NCBI GenBank assembly: GCA_015068225.1 | Contig: SVKX01000005.1 | Span: 1-64,000 of the forward strand | Origin: Oscillospiraceae bacterium | GTDB taxonomy: Bacteria; Bacillota; Clostridia; Oscillospirales; Oscillospiraceae | Direction of reading: 5' to 3' | DNA length: 64,000 bases | In this document: piece by piece, positions 1 to 7,520 of the stretch | Position numbering within the stretch: the first letter of the stretch is position 1 | Layout: every line of letters begins with the position of its first letter | Notes under the pieces: model-generated | Databases searched by the model: none | Told to the model about the DNA's origin: nothing | Seen by the model: the letters and a program-made list of their open reading frames with translations, nothing else | Program-made: the position numbers and the translations under genes

Positions 1-74
1 CCCGTGGCTGCAGGATTGAGAACACCTGTGCCATTGAGTACGGGATTACCGTAATCGAAGATTACACAAGCTAA
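1..74 (+). CDS. 3' end of an unidentified gene
   Basis: The first 74 bases read open in the frame ending at TAA 72-74 and encode a C-terminus that includes CAIEYGITVIEDYTS. The start lies outside the window. The ribosome binding site of the next gene (AAGGAGG) overlaps this stop codon, so the two genes are very probably co-transcribed and translationally coupled. Given the holin-like neighbour it may belong to a phage lysis or tail module, but the fragment is too short for me to assign a family. Confidence 0.5.
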   Translation, partial: RGCRIENTCAIEYGITVIEDYTS

Positions 75-86
75 GGAGGACTACAT

Positions 87-269
87 ATGGAAACCTTGAA
101 GAAGAACCTGGCAAACCTTGTGAAGGTCAAGACCATTGTCACCATGGCGGTGATCGCGGTCTTTTCCGTCCTTGCCCTGCGGGGGGACATTGAGTCTGAC
201 AATGTGATGCTCATCGTCACCGCGGTGATCTCCTTCTACTTCGGCACCCAGCACGAAAAGAAAGCCTAA
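87..269 (+). CDS. small holin-like phage membrane protein
   Basis: A 60-residue protein starting at an ATG with a strong AAGGAGG site 6-7 bases upstream. It has a short charged N-terminus (METLKKNLANLVKVKT), a first hydrophobic segment at about residues 18-32, a polar turn (RGDIESDN), a second hydrophobic segment at about 39-53 and a charged tail (HEKKA). Size and topology match the two-helix holin-like proteins found in Clostridia prophages, which permeabilise the membrane for the endolysin. No endolysin is visible inside the window. It sits just left of a tRNA-Arg gene whose 3' end faces it, which is what the end of a tRNA-integrated prophage would look like. Holin function is inferred from size and topology, not from a diagnostic motif. 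Confidence 0.55.
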   Translation: METLKKNLANLVKVKTIVTMAVIAVFSVLALRGDIESDNVMLIVTAVISFYFGTQHEKKA

Positions 270-275
270 CGAAAC

Positions 276-317
276 GCCCCTCTCCGGATCAGACCGGGGA
301 GGGGCTGCTTTTGCTTT
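276..317 (+). terminator. terminator of the holin-like gene
   Basis: 12-bp GC-rich stem (276-287 with 294-305, one G:U), 6-base loop, followed by T-rich TGCTTTTGCTTTT. It ends rightward transcription of the phage-like genes. Confidence 0.75.
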
Positions 318-326
318 TGTGGGCGG

Positions 327-356
327 TAAAAACCCCTCCTGCGTGGGCAGGAGGGG
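327..356 (-). terminator. terminator of tRNA-Arg(CCG)
   Basis: Perfect 10-bp stem 333-342/347-356 with a 4-base loop. On the minus strand it is followed by TTTTT, so it serves the leftward tRNA transcript. Confidence 0.7.
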
Positions 357-409
357 AATCTTTATCTTGCCACTGTGATGCGGAGATAACCGCTTGTGAC
401 AATAACTGT

Positions 410-485
410 TGGTACGCCGGAAGGGACTCGAACCCCCAACCCTCGGAACCGGAATCCGATGCTCTATCCATTGAGCCACCGGCGC
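410..485 (-). tRNA. tRNA-Arg(CCG)
   Basis: On the minus strand the sequence folds into a full cloverleaf: acceptor GCGCCGG/CCGGCGT, D-stem GCTC/GAGC, anticodon stem TCGGA/TCCGA with loop TTCCGGT (anticodon CCG, reads CGG arginine codons) and a T-arm with GGTTCGAGTCC. CCA is encoded at 412-410. A promoter lies just upstream and a terminator downstream. The 3' end points toward the phage-like genes at 1-269. Unlike the other four tRNA genes here, it has no inverted T-arm element behind it. Confidence 0.95.
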
Positions 486-505
486 ATTTGCTTGACAGCT
501 TGGCT

Positions 506-534
506 ATTATAGCAGGATTTATCTCATTTGTAAA
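506..534 (-). promoter_or_regulatory. SigA promoter for tRNA-Arg(CCG)
   Basis: On the minus strand TTTACA (534-529), a 17-bp spacer and TATAAT (511-506), about 20 bases ahead of the tRNA 5' end. Confidence 0.8.
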
Positions 535-587
535 GGGGAAATTTAGAAAATCATGGCGCAAGATCCCTCTGATGTGCACAAGAAATC

Positions 588-613
588 AGGCAGGAACCAT
601 CCGGCTCCTGCCT
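588..613 (-). terminator. hairpin downstream of ftsH
   Basis: 11-bp stem 588-598/603-613 with one G:U pair. On the minus strand only a weak T-rich stretch (GATTTCTT) follows, so termination may be partial. Confidence 0.5.
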
Positions 614-620
614 GTTATCC

Positions 621-2516
621 TTATTCCTCTGCAGCTTCTTCCGCTGCTTCGGCATCCTTCTTGCTTGCGTTGATATAGGCCATCAGCTCCTCGCCGGTGA
701 TGGTCTCCTTGGTCAGCAGGAATTCGGAGATCTCGTCCAGCAGGGCACGGTTTGCCGTCAGCAGCGCCTTGGCATCCTCATAGGCCCGGTCCAGAAGCTT
801 TTGCACCTCCTGATCCACCAGCGCGGCGGTATCCTGAGAGCAATCCATCAGGGCCTGCCCCTCCAGATATTGATTCTGGACGGTGGCAAGGGACATAAGT
901 CCGAACTTTTCGCTCATGCCGTACTGGGTGATCATATTTCGGGCAAGAGCCGTTGCCCGCTGGATATCATTGGCGGCGCCGGTGGTCTTGACGCAGAATA
1001 CGATCTGCTCGGCAGCTCTGCCGCCTACCAGCGTCCGCAGCTCAGTCATCAGCTCCTCACAGGTGTTCAGGAACTTTTCTTCCTCAGGCATCTGCATGGT
1101 ATAGCCCAGCGCGCCGGAGGTATGGGGAACGATGGTGATTTTGGATACCGGCTGAGAATGCTTTTCCAGTGCGGCCACCAGAGCGTGACCGACCTCGTGG
1201 TAGGCAACCAGACGCTTTTCTGTATCGGTCAGGACGGTATTCTTCTTTTCTGTGCCTGCGATCACGGTTTCAAAGGAGACCAGCAGGTCTTCCTGATTCA
1301 CAGCTTTTCTTCCCTGACGGACAGCCCGCAGAGCGGCTTCGTTGACCAGATTGGCAAGATCCGCGCCTACCGCGCCGGCAGTAGCTTGGGCAATTTTCCG
1401 CAGATCCACATCCTCGGAGAGCTTGATCTTCCGGGTGTGGACCTTCAGGGTATCCAGACGGCCCTGCAGGTTGGGGCGGTCCACGATGATCCGGCGGTCA
1501 AAACGGCCGGCCCGCAGCAGCGCCTTATCCAGAATCTCGGGGCGATTGGTGGCGGCAAGGATCACAACGCCCTTGGAGGAATCAAAGCCATCCAGCTCGC
1601 CCAGAAGCTGATTCAGGGTCTGGTCATTGTTGCCGAAACGGGCATCCCGGCTGCGGCCCACAGCATCGATTTCGTCGATGAACACAATGGACGGGGCAAC
1701 CTTGGTGGCCTGCTGGAACAGGTCACGGACACGGCTGGCGCCTACGCCCACAAACATTTCTTCAAAATCCGAACCGGAAATGGAGAAGAAGGGGACACCG
1801 GCTTCACCGGCTACGGCCTTGGCAAGCAGGGTCTTACCGGTACCGGGAGAACCTACCAGCAGCGCACCCTTGGGCATTTTTGCGCCGATGTCGGTATACT
1901 TTTTGGGATTGTGCAGGAAATCGATGATCTCCTGTAGGGACTCCTTGGCTTCATCCTGACCGGCCACGTCCTTAAAGGTGATGCCGGTCTGCTTTTCCAT
2001 ATACATTTTCGCCTTGCTGTGGCCAAAGCCACCCATGACGCCGTCACCGCTCATGCGCTTGGTAATCATGCGCATCATAAAGAAGATGATGGCAAACATG
2101 AAGACATAGTAGAGGATCATAATGATACCGGAATTGTCCTCTACAATGGGATTGTTGACCTTTACACCCATGCCGTGGAGTTTTTCCGCCAGTGCGGCAC
2201 TGTCTCCGCCGCTGGGAAGACCTGTGTAGCAGGCTTTTTGCTGGGAGGCGGGCTTGGCGGCCTCCTCCTTGGTCAGGTAATAGATCCGGTCATACTGAAT
2301 CTCCACCTCGTCCAGTTCGCCGTTTTCCATGGCAGTCAGAAAATCGGAGAAGGTGGTCTGGGTATACTGACTTCCCAACACCATGTTATAGATCGAGGAG
2401 ATCGCGATGACAATGGCAACGGTGATGATCAGCGCGATCAGTATACTGTTTTTGGGGCGCTTGCCGTCGCCGGATTTATTATTTCGATTTTGGGAATCGT
2501 TACGATTGGGTTCCAT
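621..2516 (-). CDS. ftsH: ATP-dependent zinc metalloprotease FtsH
   Basis: Membrane-anchored hexameric AAA+ protease that degrades membrane and short-lived regulatory proteins. The 631 residues match the usual family length. Two transmembrane helices (about 24-45 and 130-151) flank an extracytoplasmic segment. The AAA domain has Walker A GSPGTGKT (222-229), Walker B VFIDEIDA (278-285) and the second region of homology around ATNRP...LLRAGRFDR. The protease domain has the zinc site HEVGH (440-444), where most FtsH have HEAGH. The start is fixed by AAGGAGG 7 bases upstream and by a promoter at 2549-2577. The C-terminus is acidic and alanine-rich. It appears to be a single-gene transcript. Confidence 0.98.
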   Translation of the reverse strand: MEPNRNDSQNRNNKSGDGKRPKNSILIALIITVAIVIAISSIYNMVLGSQYTQTTFSDFLTAMENGELDEVEIQYDRIYYLTKEEAAKPASQQKACYTGLPSGGDSAALAEKLHGMGVKVNNPIVEDNSGIIMILYYVFMFAIIFFMMRMITKRMSGDGVMGGFGHSKAKMYMEKQTGITFKDVAGQDEAKESLQEIIDFLHNPKKYTDIGAKMPKGALLVGSPGTGKTLLAKAVAGEAGVPFFSISGSDFEEMFVGVGASRVRDLFQQATKVAPSIVFIDEIDAVGRSRDARFGNNDQTLNQLLGELDGFDSSKGVVILAATNRPEILDKALLRAGRFDRRIIVDRPNLQGRLDTLKVHTRKIKLSEDVDLRKIAQATAGAVGADLANLVNEAALRAVRQGRKAVNQEDLLVSFETVIAGTEKKNTVLTDTEKRLVAYHEVGHALVAALEKHSQPVSKITIVPHTSGALGYTMQMPEEEKFLNTCEELMTELRTLVGGRAAEQIVFCVKTTGAANDIQRATALARNMITQYGMSEKFGLMSLATVQNQYLEGQALMDCSQDTAALVDQEVQKLLDRAYEDAKALLTANRALLDEISEFLLTKETITGEELMAYINASKKDAEAAEEAAEE

Positions 2517-2548
2517 GTTTTTCCTCCTTGCCGCTAATGGCTTTTCCC

Positions 2549-2577
2549 ATCATATCACATTTTTTCGCCGCTAGCAA
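2549..2577 (-). promoter_or_regulatory. promoter of ftsH
   Basis: Minus strand TTGCTA (2577-2572), 17-bp spacer, TATGAT (2554-2549). The expected transcription start leaves a leader of about 25-30 nt before the ATG. Confidence 0.65.
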
Positions 2578-2629
2578 CGAATGATTCACCCTTTTGCCGT
2601 AAATTTTCTGTTAACTTCCGGAAAAAATG

Positions 2630-2657
2630 CTCCGCAGTCCGGCTTCAGACTGCGGAG
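2630..2657 (-). terminator. terminator of the LTA-synthase-like gene
   Basis: 10-bp perfect stem 2630-2639/2648-2657, followed on the minus strand by a run of six T after GCA. Confidence 0.8.
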
Positions 2658-2663
2658 GCAGGG

Positions 2664-4211
2664 TTATTTCTCTTTTGCGTAGAATTTGCTTGCGTAGAAT
2701 TCTGTCCGGTTGGCCAGCTCTGAGCAGAGATTTGCATAGCCCACCCGCTCCATTAGCGTGGGCTGATCGGAAAACAGATTGGTGCCAAGTCCCAGCCGAT
2801 CGCCTTCGATCTGACAGCCCAGCGCGGCCAGGGTGGTGGGGAACATATCCAACGCGCTGAATTGCCGGTTTTCTGTACGGCCGGGCTCTGCCGCCGCGTT
2901 GAGGAAACAGTTGTAAACATGACGGGTGTAGTTTTCATCCACATTGCGAGTGAAATAGCCTTTGTCCATGGAGCAGTGATCGCCGGTGATGACTACCGTG
3001 GTATTTTCATAAAAATCCTGCTGCATCAGCCACTGTACAAATTCATAAACCTGCCTGCTGGAGCAGGAAATGACATTTTCGTAGTTTTCCTCGTAAGTGC
3101 TGTCGCAGTATTCGCACCGGTAACCGCCCACATGGTGGGTGTCAACTGTGAGCATGGTGAAATTAAAGGGCTGGTCCATGGCGGCGATTTCGGTGATCTC
3201 CTGTTTGGCATATTCAAACAGGTATTTATCCTCCATGCCCCACCAGACAAAGTAGTCTCTGGGTATGATACCATCTGCCCGGGCAGCATAAATATCATAG
3301 ATCTCGTCAACGCCATGGGTTGCAAAGTAGGTCTTTCTGCCGCCAAAGTTGGCGTCAGACCCCACCATCAGAGCCTGATAGTAGCCGTTGTCCCGGAGCA
3401 TGCTGTTCAAGGAGGTCAGTCCCGGAAGGAATGTGCCATCCTTGCCGTAGCCGTTTTGCCAGTCGGAAAGACCGTCAGGTGTTCTCAGTGGGACACCGCC
3501 GGTCTGAGCGACGATAGAACCGACCGTCCAGCTGGCACCGGAGACCTCCCGGAAGCCGCCCACGTCCGTGTTGTGGGAAAAATTCACATTGTCCTGAGCA
3601 AGCTGGTACAGCTCCGGAATCAGGTTATATTCCAGCGCGCCGCCCTGTTCCCTGGACAGATAGCTGGTCTCCATGGATTCCAGTATGATATAGATCAGGT
3701 TCCGCTTTTCCTCCGGGAAGGTGATCTGGATCTGCTCAGGATCCCGGTATTCGTTTTCGTACAGAGAGGAAAGATGCATATTGGATATGATGTAGTCCAC
3801 CAGCTGTACATTAAAAGCAGCATGTACAACCAGAAGCAGACTCAAAAGCACACATATGCAGCAGGAAAACACCCACTTGAAGGGGAACAGCTGAAGCTTG
3901 ATTTTTTGAAACAGTATGATTTTAAAGATTTTCTTCCAAGGGGCAAACAGCAGCAGCGTCAGCGCGGCAGTCCATGCCAATGCAGGCACGGCGGCACCGG
4001 TAAGATATTGAATGATCAGGCCGGACTGGACACCGCTGAGGCTCTGGGTCAGGGTGTACAGTACGGAGTCGAATCCGATCCGCCCGTATACCGATACATA
4101 CCATGCCGCAGAGAAATAACATAAAAAGCCTGCGAACAGCAGCAGCGTCAGCACGGCAGTTCCCATGATCCGCAAGAGTCTGGCCAGGCGGGGATATCTG
4201 TTGTTTTTCAT
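2664..4211 (-). CDS. LTA synthase-like phosphoglycerol transferase/sulfatase
   Basis: Membrane enzyme of the alkaline-phosphatase/sulfatase superfamily, like LtaS, which polymerises glycerol-phosphate for lipoteichoic acid. Two or three N-terminal hydrophobic helices and a linker lead to an extracellular catalytic domain. It opens with NLIYIILESMETSYLS, where the Thr of MET is the likely nucleophile. The downstream metal-site segments are TVDTHH and TGDHCSMD. A GAGGTT ribosome site precedes the ATG at 4211. A further ATG at 4247 is excluded because it overlaps the -10 region (4248-4253), leaving 515 residues. It shares an intergenic region with the divergent rlmB promoter. The exact substrate cannot be told; a teichoic-acid or glycolipid glycerophosphotransferase is most likely. 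Confidence 0.8.
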   Translation of the reverse strand: MKNNRYPRLARLLRIMGTAVLTLLLFAGFLCYFSAAWYVSVYGRIGFDSVLYTLTQSLSGVQSGLIIQYLTGAAVPALAWTAALTLLLFAPWKKIFKIILFQKIKLQLFPFKWVFSCCICVLLSLLLVVHAAFNVQLVDYIISNMHLSSLYENEYRDPEQIQITFPEEKRNLIYIILESMETSYLSREQGGALEYNLIPELYQLAQDNVNFSHNTDVGGFREVSGASWTVGSIVAQTGGVPLRTPDGLSDWQNGYGKDGTFLPGLTSLNSMLRDNGYYQALMVGSDANFGGRKTYFATHGVDEIYDIYAARADGIIPRDYFVWWGMEDKYLFEYAKQEITEIAAMDQPFNFTMLTVDTHHVGGYRCEYCDSTYEENYENVISCSSRQVYEFVQWLMQQDFYENTTVVITGDHCSMDKGYFTRNVDENYTRHVYNCFLNAAAEPGRTENRQFSALDMFPTTLAALGCQIEGDRLGLGTNLFSDQPTLMERVGYANLCSELANRTEFYASKFYAKEK

Positions 4212-4247
4212 GAACAGGTTAACCTCTTTCAAAGCAATACTGCTCAT

Positions 4248-4276
4248 ATTCTAAATCATAAGCGGGAAAAAATCAA
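4248..4276 (-). promoter_or_regulatory. promoter of the LTA-synthase-like gene
   Basis: Minus strand TTGATT (4276-4271), 17-bp spacer, TAGAAT (4253-4248). It puts the transcript start near 4241, which decides the start codon of the gene. Confidence 0.55.
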
Positions 4277-4316
4277 CCAAAGAATGCTTCCGTGGCCGGA
4301 ATGCAAAAAATAGCAG

Positions 4317-4345
4317 TTGTATGCGCCTTAAAAATCTGCTATAAT
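4317..4345 (+). promoter_or_regulatory. promoter of rlmB
   Basis: TTGTAT (4317-4322), 17-bp spacer, TATAAT (4340-4345). An ATG at 4344 overlaps the -10 box, so it cannot be the start of rlmB. Confidence 0.75.
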
Positions 4346-4400
4346 GGTAAAAATATTATGTTTGTGGGACAGTATGCCCCACGGTTTGGAGATGAATGTG

Positions 4401-5186
4401 ATGAAGGATGCGTATCGTCGCCCGGTGCAGGCAGTACCTGCCGAGGAAACAGAAGGTCAGCTGGAGGGCCGTAATGCTCTGACAGAGGCCCTTCGCAGCG
4501 GTAGGACCATTGATAAAGTGTTCATTGCCTCCGGCGAGACGGACCGGGCTTTGCAGCGGCTGGCAGCACAGGCCAAAGAGGCCGGTGCGGTGGTGGTGCC
4601 GGTGGACCGGCGAAAGCTGGATGCCATGAGCGTCACCCATGCCCATCAGGGCGTGATCACGCTGGCGGCAGCCCATACCTACGCCTCCGTCGATGACATT
4701 CTTCAGGAGGCAGCGGACAGGGGGGAGGCAGCCCTGATCGTGATCTGCGATGAGCTGACGGACCCTCATAATCTGGGTGCGATCATGCGTTCTGCTGAGT
4801 GCGCAGGCGCTCATGGCGTGATCATCCCCAAGCGCCGCAGTGTAGGCCTGACGGCAACGGTGGCCAAAGCATCTGCCGGTGCAGTGGAGTACATGAAGGT
4901 GGCCCGGGTGACCAATATCAATCAAACCATTGCCCAGCTGAAGGAAAAGGGCGTCTGGATCTTCGGCACTGCCGCGGAAGGGTCCGTTCCCATGTATCAG
5001 GCGGATCTGACCGGTCCTGCGGCTATCGTGATCGGCAATGAGGGCACAGGCATGAGCCCTCTGGTGCAAAAAAACTGCGATGTTACCGTCCATGTTCCCA
5101 TGCGGGGCCGGATCTCATCGCTGAACGCATCTGCTGCTGCGTCGATCCTGCTTTATGAAGCGGTGCGCCAGCGGCTTGGCGGCTAA
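4401..5186 (+). CDS. rlmB: 23S rRNA (guanosine-2'-O-)-methyltransferase, TrmH/SpoU family (RlmB)
   Basis: SPOUT-class 2'-O-methyltransferase acting on 23S rRNA. An N-terminal substrate-binding domain (LEGRNALTEALRSG...) is followed by the SPOUT domain with its three motifs: DELTDPHNLGAIMRSAECAG, GNEGTGMS, and VPMRGRISSLNASAAASILLYE at the trefoil knot. The start at 4401 has GGAG at 4388-4391 with good spacing; an ATG at 4392 is possible but very close to the site. This gives 261 residues, a normal family length. The next gene begins 13 bases after the stop with its Shine-Dalgarno overlapping the stop, so the pair is an operon. Confidence 0.92.
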   Translation: MKDAYRRPVQAVPAEETEGQLEGRNALTEALRSGRTIDKVFIASGETDRALQRLAAQAKEAGAVVVPVDRRKLDAMSVTHAHQGVITLAAAHTYASVDDILQEAADRGEAALIVICDELTDPHNLGAIMRSAECAGAHGVIIPKRRSVGLTATVAKASAGAVEYMKVARVTNINQTIAQLKEKGVWIFGTAAEGSVPMYQADLTGPAAIVIGNEGTGMSPLVQKNCDVTVHVPMRGRISSLNASAAASILLYEAVRQRLGG

Positions 5187-5199
5187 GGAGGGAAGGGGC

Positions 5200-7248
5200 A
5201 TGGATGATCGGAAAAAAGAGCGAACAGAATTTGATCTTGAGGACATTCTGAAAGAATTTGCTGACGAGCCTCGGGAAACCTCCGAACAGCCTTGGGAAGA
5301 TGAGGATATTCTGATATGGGAAGGCGTTATGCCTGAAAGCTTTCCGCAGGATCCTGCTATGCCTCAGGATACCGTGCGGCTGGATGAGATCACCAAAGCG
5401 GTCCGCCAGCAGGAGGAATCGCCTCTTGAGCAGACCATTGCCTTTACTCCCGTTGGAGGGGAGGAGGAAGCGCAGGAGCCAGTGATCCTCGTACCGGAAG
5501 AACCGCCGGTAGAGCCTTATTCGGAAGAATGGGAGCCGGAATATGAGCAGCCCATCGGAGAGTATATTCCGCCGGAGCCCATTGTGTTTCGTCCCAAGTC
5601 CCGTCTGCGGGAGCTGAAGCGCAAGCTGGTGGCAGGGCCGGAAAAACGGTATTATGAGCTGTCTGAGCAGGGTCTCGGCAAGCTGCAGTTGGCGATCCTT
5701 GCCAGCTTTTTGGTGGCCATCGTATCTGCGGGTACCACAGCAATGTACGCCATGGGCGCCATCAGCACTGGCCGGATCCGGTTTGTGATCTTTGTCCAGT
5801 TTATTTCTCTGCTTTTGTCCGCGCTGTTCGGCAGCTATCAGCTGATGGAAGGCTTCGGGGACATCTTGAAAAGACGGTTTTCCCTGAATAGCCTGTTATT
5901 GTTCAGTTTGACGGCCTGTCTTGCCGATAGTGTGCTTTGCCTGCGGCAGCTGCGGGTTCCCTGCTGCGCGGCCTTCAGCCTGAATATGACTATGTCCCTG
6001 TGGAGCGCCTATCAAAAGCGCAATACAGAGATGGGACAGATGGATACCATGCGAAAGGCTATCCGTCTGGACAGCCTTGTGGCGGTGAAAGACTGCCATG
6101 AGGGCAGGACCGGCTTTGTCCGGGCAGAGGGTCAGGTAGAGGATTTCATGGATACCTACAAGACATCCTCCGGTGCGGAAAAATGCATGTCCATTTACGC
6201 GCTGGCAGTGCTGGTGGTAAGTCTGGCCATTGGTATCGTTGCAGGGGTGCGTGATAGTATGAGCACCGGCCTGCAGGCGTTCGCCGCGGCACTTCTGGTG
6301 GCGGTTCCTCCTTCTGCGTATATTGCCACCACCCGGCCTATGGCCATTCTGGAGCGCCGGCTTCACAGAGTGGGAACGGTGCTTTGCGGCTGGCAGGGTG
6401 TCAGACAGCTCAGCAGAAATGCGGTTTTCCCGGTGCAGGATGAGGATCTGTTCCCCTCCGGCGCTGCGAAAATGAACGGTGTTAAGTTTTACGGGCGGAA
6501 AAATCCGGACGAGGTGGTTGCCTATGCCGCAGCGCTGATCGCTGCCGGCGGCGGAGGTATGGTGCCGCTGTTTAACCAGCTGCTGGAAAGCCGCAACGGA
6601 TACCACTATGAGGCGGAGGGGCTTCGCAGCTATCCCGGCGGTATTGGCGCGGTGATCAATGAAGAGGCGGTGCTGGCAGGAACCCTGTCCTTTATGCAGG
6701 ACATGGGTGTGGAAATGCCTCAGGGCACAAAGGTCAATCAGGCGATTTATGTGGCCATTGATGGGCAGCTTTGCGGCGTATTTGCCATTACCTATACAAA
6801 AACCAAATCTGCGGCGGCAGGCATTACCACATTGTGCGCCTACCGCAAGCTGACTCCGGTGCTTACCGGCGGCGATTTCATGCTGACAGAGAGCTTCCTG
6901 CGGGGAAAATTCGGTGTCAATACCCGTCGGATGGTATTCCCTGACCGGAAGACCCGGGAGGAGATCCGCGATTGCCAGCCGGAGGAGGGAGCACCTGCTT
7001 TGGCGCTGATGACCCGGGAGGGACTGGCCGGCGCGGCCTATGCTGTTACCGGTGCCCGTGCGCTGCGAGGTGCCAGCATTGCCGGCGTAGCTGTGCATAT
7101 GCTGGGCGGTATTCTCGGCCTTGTGATCATGCTGCTGCTGGGCATTGTGGGCGCGGAAAACCTGCTGACCCCTGTCAATGTTTTGCTGTATGAACTGATT
7201 TGGATGATTCCCGGCCTGCTCATCACCGAGTGGACCAGATCTGTGTAA
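5200..7248 (+). CDS. degenerate P-type-ATPase-like membrane protein
   Basis: A 682-residue protein from the ATG at 5200 (AAGGAGG 5184-5190). Residues 1-150 are acidic and proline-rich with no recognisable fold. Helices follow at about 163-186, 194-213, 225-245, 330-350 and 355-378. A cytoplasmic domain of about 400-625 and two last helices (626-648, 657-675) complete a layout that resembles a heavy-metal-type P-ATPase. LTPVLTGGD (about 551-559) sits where the hinge VLTGDN would be, and VAIDGQLCGVFAI resembles the sequence before it. The phosphorylated DKTGT motif is absent: the equivalent place reads AVFPVQDEDLFPSG. It is therefore probably not an ion pump. Function unknown; co-transcribed with rlmB. 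Confidence 0.6.
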   Translation: MDDRKKERTEFDLEDILKEFADEPRETSEQPWEDEDILIWEGVMPESFPQDPAMPQDTVRLDEITKAVRQQEESPLEQTIAFTPVGGEEEAQEPVILVPEEPPVEPYSEEWEPEYEQPIGEYIPPEPIVFRPKSRLRELKRKLVAGPEKRYYELSEQGLGKLQLAILASFLVAIVSAGTTAMYAMGAISTGRIRFVIFVQFISLLLSALFGSYQLMEGFGDILKRRFSLNSLLLFSLTACLADSVLCLRQLRVPCCAAFSLNMTMSLWSAYQKRNTEMGQMDTMRKAIRLDSLVAVKDCHEGRTGFVRAEGQVEDFMDTYKTSSGAEKCMSIYALAVLVVSLAIGIVAGVRDSMSTGLQAFAAALLVAVPPSAYIATTRPMAILERRLHRVGTVLCGWQGVRQLSRNAVFPVQDEDLFPSGAAKMNGVKFYGRKNPDEVVAYAAALIAAGGGGMVPLFNQLLESRNGYHYEAEGLRSYPGGIGAVINEEAVLAGTLSFMQDMGVEMPQGTKVNQAIYVAIDGQLCGVFAITYTKTKSAAAGITTLCAYRKLTPVLTGGDFMLTESFLRGKFGVNTRRMVFPDRKTREEIRDCQPEEGAPALALMTREGLAGAAYAVTGARALRGASIAGVAVHMLGGILGLVIMLLLGIVGAENLLTPVNVLLYELIWMIPGLLITEWTRSV

Positions 7249-7253
7249 AAATG

Positions 7254-7292
7254 AACCCGGCGTGCTGCAAATGCGGCGCGCCGGGTTTTTGT
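7254..7292 (+). terminator. terminator after the rlmB operon
   Basis: 9-bp stem AACCCGGCG (7254-7262)/CGCCGGGTT (7279-7287) followed by TTTTTG. Confidence 0.75.
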
Positions 7293-7415
7293 ATAATTGC
7301 CAAATCGGCCGGTAAGAACGGTGGATGAAGATGGGCGTTTTTTGTGTGTTTTGCACAGATGGGCATATGTCCGCCTGCCGATTTCACCAATTTTACAACT
7401 TGACGAAATTGGGCA

Positions 7416-7444
7416 TTGAAATCTTGCATTCTTTCGTGTATAAT
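7416..7444 (+). promoter_or_regulatory. promoter of the EF-G2-type gene
   Basis: TTGAAA (7416-7421), 17-bp spacer, TATAAT (7439-7444). The leader to the ATG is about 70 nt. Confidence 0.75.
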
Positions 7445-7520
7445 GTCTTTATTGTGGTGCAATGCACCCGACTGCAAGCAGAGGAGGGCAAAAGCCTTCC
7501 CGAAAGGAGATTTGATTACC

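Noticed and set aside
4344..4400. Upstream ATG start for rlmB at 4344
   Set aside because: It overlaps the -10 box TATAAT (4340-4345), so it is not transcribed; GGAG points to 4401.
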